Shown here: one piece after another, positions 57,965-64,000 of the stretch
Position numbering within the stretch: the stretch's first letter is position 1
Layout of the letters: each line of letters starts with the position of its first letter
Assembly (NCBI RefSeq): GCF_963169125.1
Contig: NC_084793.1
Coordinates: 140,160,297-140,224,296, forward strand
DNA: 64,000 bases
Source: Humulus lupulus
Lineage: Eukaryota; Streptophyta; Magnoliopsida; Rosales; Cannabaceae
Direction: 5' to 3'
Notes under the pieces: generated by a model
Databases searched by the model: none
What the model was told of the DNA's origin: nothing
What the model saw: only the letters and a program-made list of their open reading frames with translations
Position numbers and translations under genes: made by a program

Positions 57965-59368
57965 TGTTGCAAAATTTATATGCAATGCAAGTGCACACAG
58001 TCGCAATTTGTAATAATATGGTAAGAAACCAAGTATCGTCCTCAAGGACTGAATTCTCAATTACCAGTCAATTAATTTCTCTTTCTATTTGATCAATTAA
58101 AATTCTTGATTTTTATGGACACAGCAAAAGAAACTATAATATTCAGAAACAATAATTGAAAATTAAATAAAATAACAACTAATAGGAAACCCTTGGATTT
58201 AAACACTGAAGAAATAATTAGGATGTTTAATCTCATCAACTATCCTCCCTATCATTCCCTAATGCAAAGTACTAAGTTCTTCTTCTTTCTGCCTAATTCA
58301 ATTAACAAGTTGATACAACAGCCTATAATCATACTATGACTTATAAACTCAACCTAGGTGACAATTTCCTATATTTCTATGGTAAATTGAACCACAAAGG
58401 TAGCATTAATCTCGACAACTTAATAAACAGTTACACAATTAATATGGATACTTTCGTTCCAAATTAGAATTATGTCCAATATAACCACAGTAGATTCAAA
58501 TCTCGCTTCTCAGATTTTGATTTAAAAACATATATATAATGACTATAGATGGCCAATTGATAATCAATCTATAAGAACATGTTATATGGAATTGAAGAAG
58601 ATTGAAGAAGAAGAAAATTGAAACTGCATTAGTTCATAATAGGGATTCAAGCGATTCAATTAAAAATCCTAAACAGAAAATTAGTTCATAATCATAATAC
58701 TAATCACAACGAAAATTAAAGATAACATCAGAAAGTTGAAGAAAAACATGTAGATTGAATACTCCAAGCCTTCAGCCTTCAAGCAAAAAACCACTCCCAG
58801 ATCCGTATGTGTCTCTTCTTCTCTCTTTTTCGCCTAATAAAAACCTAAGATTTAGTTTTTAAAAGAGGCGGGCCACGGCTCTACATGCACCATGCCGCGG
58901 CCCGTGTCTAAATTCCTGGGCGATTTGTTCTCTCCATGCCGCGGCCCTAGTCAGCCATGCCACGGCCCGTGTCTGAGATTTCTGGGTTGATGCCCATCTA
59001 TGTCATGGCCCTCTATAGCCATGTCGCGGCTCGTAGTTCTCCTTCAAAAAAGTGGTTCTGTTTCGCCATCTAGCCGCGGCTCTACTTTGTTCATGCCGTG
59101 GCTCTTAAGGGATTTCTCAATTTCTCAAGATTTCATCCCAAAAATTCACCAACACTTCCAAATCATGTTGAGATTCATCCTTTCTCGAAATATGTTGAAA
59201 AACTTGGTTATTTCTTCCCTTTCTTTGACATTTTCCTCCAAGTACTCAATTCTTCCTGATATTAAAAAAGACAAACAAACAAAGCATAAACCCGCACTAA
59301 ATGAAAGAAAAATGAGATAAACGGCTACTTAAAATATCACCTAAATATGACAAAAACTAGACTCAACA
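57965..59368 (-). repeat. 3' LTR of the Athila-like element (1404 bp)
   Basis: The plus strand runs from TGTTGCAAAATTT to GACTCAACA (minus TGTTGAGTC to TTTTGCAACA) and abuts the polypurine tract. The LTR end carries the CGATACTTGG and GTGCACTTGCA-type stretch common near Athila LTR ends. It contains a palindrome cluster at 58868-59106. Confidence 0.85.
58868..59106. repeat. CCATGCCGCGGCCC palindrome cluster in the Athila-like LTR
   Basis: About seven copies of (CC)ATGCCGCGGC(CCG) with variations at about 58874, 58888, 58937, 58961, 59000, 59019 and 59091. A related cluster is found in the same element between pol and env (62283-62515). Confidence 0.8.
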
Positions 59369-59386
59369 AACTCCCCTAAACTTAAC
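59369..59386 (-). other. Polypurine tract of the Athila-like element
   Basis: Minus-strand AAGTTTAGGGGAGTT directly precedes the LTR start TGTTGAGTC. Confidence 0.85.
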
Positions 59387-60628
59387 CTTTACTCGCCCTC
59401 GAGTAAAGATTGACTTTAGACTTGAAACAAAACAAAACACAAATAATAAAACCTCCACTTTGTCCACAACACACTGTCATCAATCGCGAAATAGCAAATG
59501 CGATTTTCAACCAGAATTTCAGTATAACCACTCTCACAATTAACCCAAATGCCTCAGTTGGAAATTAGAATATGAGCTGTAAATAACAAAATGAGCAATT
59601 AGAATACATCATACATATTTTACTCTTTCAACAATCCACTCACCAAAATTCAATATGCTTTCATACTTGCCTTTCTCCACTAATGTTAACAACACATGTT
59701 TTGGAATCCACAGGACTTTCAAGGTTCATGCATATTTGGCTTAGGTAAAGGTAGATAAAAAGACATTTAGGCTTCATTATACCATAAGCACCTAAAAAGA
59801 AATCAATCAAACAACCCACATTGCGTTTCAAGATTTCATCCAAAAAATTCACTCATTTTTCAACGATTGAGACCTCATAACCAATACACCAACATCACTT
59901 TATTTATTTATTTATTATTTTTTTTTTTTTAAGAAGAAAATTGAAACTAATTTACATTGATGTTGCAAGTATTTTTTAACACTTTACACTTGTCTCAATC
60001 GAAAGATTAAATTACATTGTTCATCCACTCACACCAATATGTTTTTCCTTCTTTTTCGCTCTACCCAATCACAAATCGCTCCCCTAAACTTATTTCTAAG
60101 CTTATGGCATAATTCATAGGACAGGGGAAAATAATTGGTACAATTTTGGCTTAATGAAGTGGTTAAACAATCAACAAAACAAGTTAAGGCACAAATGAGC
60201 GAACTAGGGAAAATAATGATAAGGGTAAGCTTGAAAGGCCCAAACATTCCAAAAGATTGCCTATATCATATTCCAAAACACATGTTATCAAGGATTTCGC
60301 CTCAAAAGACAAGTAATGCAAGTTCTATCAGATTCCACCATTCATTCCTCATACCCAAGTAAAACATATATAACATAAGCTAATTGTCCCAATTTACAGA
60401 ACATATTCAAATTTCCAACAAAACATTTAAACTTAATCCCAAGAGTAATCAACCAAGCACACGGTTATTCACACAATTACTATCTCACAAACTGATGACA
60501 AATGATATTACAAACAAAGTATCGGCAAACTAAACTGATAAGTCCCTCCCCCAAATTTAAAATTCACATTGTCCCCAATGTGACATGAAGAGTAAGGAAA
60601 GAAGACTTACCTCAAAAAGCACGCCACG
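59387..60628. other. Non-coding 3' spacer of the Athila-like element
   Basis: About 1.2 kb between the env-like stop and the tract. A/T-rich with a T homopolymer near 59913-59932; no coherent frame. Long 3' spacers are usual in the Athila lineage. Confidence 0.7.
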
Positions 60629-61903
60629 TCAGTATGGCGGAGGTGGTGGCGGTGGGTTGTATGGATTGAACTGCGGCGGAGGAGTGAAGTAATTTTCATC
60701 AGCAGAGCTCATAGTCCACCTCGTTACTAAGGCATTCAACTCCTCTATATGAACCCGCCCATACTCATTCTGTTGCGCTAGGAATTCATTATAATGCTGA
60801 TTTTGCGCATGATGCGATTGGATTAAGTATTGATTTTGCCGAATAAGATAATCCAAGCGATCATGCATGCGCTGCGTGTGCTCATCAATGGGCCCAAAAA
60901 TTGCCAAATTCGAAGGTAGATTACTAGGGCCTACTTCATCTGCTTCATCCTCCTCAGCTTGATCAATGTCAGCTGGTTCATCAGGCCGTCTACGCTAATA
61001 ATGCTGGCCAGGGGAAGGCGGCGTAAGAGAAGCCGAAGGAAATGCCGTAAACAGAGTCTAATTAATTGGCCCCATTGGCTTCCGAACTAGATCGATGGCG
61101 AAGACTGGTACCTCATAAGTGTTACATAGGGTCAAGAGAAAAGTACCATGGGCAACACCATCAGTAGTATTGAATCTGTTGATGTTGCAAATGCTGTAAT
61201 GAATTATTCAGCCCACATCAACTGTCATCTTGGTCATTATAGCATAAACCAGCAAACAACGCTCTCTATCAACAGTAGAAACATGAGAGGTCGGCAATAA
61301 GCGTGAAATTACAAAATAAACCCATGCCTTAGCAATTGGGTTAAGCTGCCACCTGTTCATGTCTTTAGGCTTGCCATTATGATAATTAAACCGAGCACCT
61401 TCCATACTCAAAACTTCAGCCACAACATCATAATCCGGCTCGCTAAAATGGGCCAACTGCCAATGCTCGTCATCAAGCGCAGACAATGTAGGGAGGTGCA
61501 GTAATTGGTTAAATGAATAAATTTCCGTAGGCACCTTTTTACCCCTAATAAAATTTTGCTTTTCTGCATCAAGATATGGGAAATTGGCAAAGAATTCAAA
61601 CATTTGAGAGTAGTTGGCCATTCCCACACAGGTAGAGTCGCAGAAGAAACCCCAATTACGTCTCATTATTTCAGCTCGGATGATATCATAAGCAGGGTTA
61701 TTTTCAAAAGGTTCCTCTTGAAACTCAAATCCCCATTCCCTAACCACAGATTTCTTATGAATTTTTTTGAACATGTCTGCCGCTTCCTTATTGACAAATA
61801 ACTGCGTATCAAAATCAGCAGGAGGAGGTGGTGTTGGTTGAGTGCGGAATGAGGAGGCTTTCTTTGAGGAGGCATCTTTAGGAGGATTGCGCTTAGGACC
61901 CAT
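60629..61903 (-). pseudogene. Athila env-like ORF with three in-frame stops
   Basis: An ATG at 61901-61903 opens MGPKRNPPKDASSKK, a basic Ser/Pro-rich start. A domain of the 'putative plant transposon protein' kind follows, with the IPxEIYSFNQLLHLP-like stretch, NRWQLNPIAKAWVYFVISRL and a CLLVYAIMTK stretch. The same frame continues past TGA at 61208-61210, TAG at 61058-61060 and TAG at 60995-60997 through an acidic linker and a Gln/His-rich helix, and ends Pro-rich (PPPPPPPY) at 60629; 425 codons in all. There is no frameshift. Athila elements carry such ORFs between pol and the 3' LTR; an envelope role is unproven. I see no clear signal peptide or membrane helix. Confidence 0.8.
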
Positions 61904-62710
61904 GTTTTTTTTTTCAATACAATAACAGATTAATCCCCCCAATTGGTTTAAAAGAAATTGAGTACAATAAACACACAACCTAACCCCTTACACCAGAAAA
62001 GAAACAACAAACCCCCTAGATTTCTCACAAGAAAAATATAAAACAGCCCACAATGCCAAAATGTAATCTATCTTCCAATCACAAAGCTCTAGAATTGATG
62101 TGAGATACTTACTTGCTTGTCACAAGGCTTCTCCTTTTTGTCTCCTTGGCTGATGAAATTCTCAAGATGGGGAAAGGATTGTGAGAATTGAGAGAGAAGA
62201 GAGGCTTTGAGTGTTGGTAAAAACGAAATTGTGAAAGTGAATGAGGATGAGGGGAAAATTAGGGCTTTTTACCCCTGATTTCACACACGGGCCGCGACAT
62301 TACTTGCACCATGCTGCGGCCTGCATCAAATTTACAGCATAAAATGTTGCGGCATTATGATATCCATGCCGCGACTCGCCTATCTTTTCTGGGAAAACTG
62401 AGTTTCAATGTCACGGCCCTCCTCATCCATGCCGTGGCCCGCCCCTTCTCTTCAAAATTCGTGGGCCTCTAGAATCAGCAATGCCGCGACATTATATGGC
62501 TATGCCGCGACCCTTAAGGATTCTCCATTTTTTTTTCTTTTTCTTTAATTTTTTTTTCATTTTTCACGTTTTTCACGATTCTAAAAGTCCAAAAATAAAC
62601 CAAATATACATTTTTTACAAATGCAAAAGTAAAATAAATAACACATAAAAATAGGGTGCCTCCTACAAGCGCTGTCGTTAACGTCATTTAGCCGGACGCT
62701 GAACCCCTCT
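61904..62710. other. Spacer between pol and the env-like ORF
   Basis: It holds, in minus orientation, the post-pol Athila motif (about 62645-62680), a pyrimidine-rich tract (about 62525-62560), the second palindrome cluster and the leader of the env-like ORF. No coding frame. The layout would suit a separate or spliced env transcript, which is inference. Confidence 0.65.
62283..62515. repeat. Second CCGCGGC/CCGCGAC palindrome cluster (internal)
   Basis: Copies of ATGCCGCGAC, ATGCTGCGGCC and ATGCCGTGGCCC at about 62289, 62313, 62347, 62370, 62409, 62431, 62483 and 62503. Same motif family as the cluster in this element's LTR. Confidence 0.8.
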
Positions 62711-64000
62711 TCAGAGAGGCTTCAAAAGGAGGATCGACTTTGCTTGATCAAAATTACCACCCAAGTAGGGCTTCAATCTCTGACCATTGACATTAAAAGA
62801 ATCACCTGAGTTGCCCTGAACTTCCACAGAACCATATGGAAAGACCCGAACAATAGTGAATGGTCCTGACCATCTTGACTTCAATTTGCCAGGAAAAAGT
62901 CTCAACCTTGAATTAAAAAGAAGTACCTTCTGCCCTGGTTGGAACTCTTTCCTGACTAAGTTCTTGTCATGCCAAGCCTTTGTTCTCTCTTTATAAATCT
63001 TGGCGTTTTCATAAGCCTCATTTCTGAACTCATCAAGTTTATTCAGTTGCAACAACCTTCGTTCACTAGCTGCACTCCAATCAAAATTCAACTTTTTCAT
63101 AGCCCAGAATGCCCTATGCTCCAACTCAATTGGTAAATGACACACTTTTCCAAACACCAACCTGTAAGGAGACATACCTATTGGTGTTTTGAAAGCAGTT
63201 CTGTAGGCCCAAATCGCATCATCTAACTTCTTCGACCAATTTTTCCTCGAACTGTCAATGGTCTTCTCAAGGATACTTTTGATTTCTCTGTTTGAAATTT
63301 CAGCTTGCCCGTTTGATTGAGGATGGTAAGGCAAAGCTTTTCGATGATATACTCCATAACGAGCCAGTAATGCATCAAGTTGTTTATTCACAAAGTGTTT
63401 CCCTTCATCACTAATAAGAGCTCGGGGAGTGCCAAATCTAGTAAAAATATGTTTATGAAGAAAATTAAGCACAGTTTTACCGTCATTGGCTCTAGTTGCT
63501 GCAACCTCCACCCATTTAGATACATAATCTACTGCCAATAGAATATATTCATTGTTGTAAGATGGTGGAAACGACCCCATGAAATCAATGCCCCATACAT
63601 CAAAAAGTTCCACTTCAAGAATTCCCTGTAAAGGCATTTCAATTCTCCTCGAGATATTACCAGTTCGCTGACATCTATCACAGGCTTTGACAAAAGCATT
63701 ATCATCCTTGAATAATGAAGGCCAATAGAAACCACTTTGTAATACCATGGCTGCCATTCTGGATGCACCAAAGTGCCCACCACATTGTTGAGTGTGACAA
63801 TGGTTAAGAATGGACTGCATCTCTTCTTCAGGAACACACCGTCTGATAATTTGATCAACACAATGCCTATAGAGAATAGGCTCCTCCCAATAGTAGTGTT
63901 TCACCTCAGAAAAGAATTTCTTTAATTGCTGCTTCGACATTTCAGGAGGCACAATCTTGGCAACCAAGAAGTTCACTATGTCAACAAACCAAGGGACAGC
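62711..64000 (-). CDS. Athila-like pol, C-terminal part: integrase (partial, open to the window edge)
   Basis: The frame is open from the right edge to a stop at 62711 (430 codons). It starts within the RNase H-integrase linker ([14 protein letters not shown]) and carries the whole integrase. Counting from the GTG at 63976, the zinc-binding HHCC is His61 (or His59), His68, Cys99, Cys102; the catalytic triad is Asp131 (GIDFMG), Asp190 (ISDEGKHF) and Glu226 (NGQAEIS). The C-terminal domain [18 protein letters not shown] with NGQRLKPY is an Athila signature. Integrase inserts the cDNA into the host genome. No break in the visible part; the true start lies beyond 64000 in the polyprotein. Confidence 0.92.
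   Translation of the reverse strand, partial: AVPWFVDIVNFLVAKIVPPEMSKQQLKKFFSEVKHYYWEEPILYRHCVDQIIRRCVPEEEMQSILNHCHTQQCGGHFGASRMAAMVLQSGFYWPSLFKDDNAFVKACDRCQRTGNISRRIEMPLQGILEVELFDVWGIDFMGSFPPSYNNEYILLAVDYVSKWVEVAATRANDGKTVLNFLHKHIFTRFGTPRALISDEGKHFVNKQLDALLARYGVYHRKALPYHPQSNGQAEISNREIKSILEKTIDSSRKNWSKKLDDAIWAYRTAFKTPIGMSPYRLVFGKVCHLPIELEHRAFWAMKKLNFDWSAASERRLLQLNKLDEFRNEAYENAKIYKERTKAWHDKNLVRKEFQPGQKVLLFNSRLRLFPGKLKSRWSGPFTIVRVFPYGSVEVQGNSGDSFNVNGQRLKPYLGGNFDQAKSILLLKPL

Larger units (their letters stand above)
57965..64000 (-). mobile_element. 3' half of an Athila-like Ty3/Gypsy element
   Basis: Reading leftward from the right edge: pol (RNase H-integrase part), a spacer with the post-pol motif common in Athila elements (AGCGCTTGTAGGAGGCACCC at about 62654-62673), an env-like ORF, a long 3' spacer, a polypurine tract and the 3' LTR. 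The 5' part lies beyond 64000. The LTR's left flank is CCTCT (57960-57964). Integrase looks intact; the env-like ORF has three stops. This is the youngest-looking coding sequence in the window. Confidence 0.9.

Overview
The window is plant nuclear DNA made almost entirely of nested retrotransposons. I found no host gene, rRNA or tRNA gene I could support. The lineages (Ty1/Copia SIRE-like and Angela/Tork-like; Ty3/Gypsy Tekay-like, Tat-like and Athila-like; one CACTA-type DNA element), the large number of solo LTRs and the AT-rich spacers point to a eudicot with a medium or large genome. The LTR style reminds me of Rosales such as Cannabaceae, but that is an impression and not something the sequence proves.

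Left part (1-16495). A Gypsy-type LTR on the minus strand (1-1900) abuts a short plus-strand ORF remnant. A broken SIRE-type Copia element on the minus strand (3203 to about 13560) carries two complete solo LTRs (4163-6432 and 7090-9360), each with a perfect 5-bp target duplication. Next comes the 3' end and 2.1-kb LTR of an Angela/Tork-like Copia on the plus strand (14375-16495).

Middle (16496-36543). The 3' end of a Tat-like Gypsy element (3' LTR 28418-29261) carries an antisense, intron-containing additional ORF of the 'putative gypsy type transposon' family. It is split by a full-length but decayed Tekay-like element (18072-25737) and by a solo LTR (26580-28074). Downstream is AT-rich DNA with two further solo LTRs (29544-31907 and 33561-34295) and a degenerate repeat built on GTAAC-GTTAC palindromes.

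Right-centre (36544-55031). This is a deep nest: a Copia LTR was invaded by a solo LTR (37930-39836) and by a large Gypsy-type LTR (39916-54383). The latter was invaded by a complete Copia element (40205-50946), which in turn was invaded in its integrase by a CACTA element (44006-45112). Target duplications support each of these four insertions; the right end of the outermost LTR is placed by alignment.

Right end (55032-64000). A plus-strand Copia LTR start is followed by a minus-strand LTR with a 90-bp tandem array. Then comes the 3' half of an Athila-like element on the minus strand: LTR, tract, an env-like ORF with three in-frame stops, and an open pol (integrase) frame running off the window.

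The most unusual pattern is a cluster of short GC-rich palindromes in several different LTR families. Their sequences differ by family, but in three families they sit about 250 bp upstream of the same conserved splice-donor-like block. In two families some copies lack the whole segment. The Athila element carries a second such cluster between pol and env.
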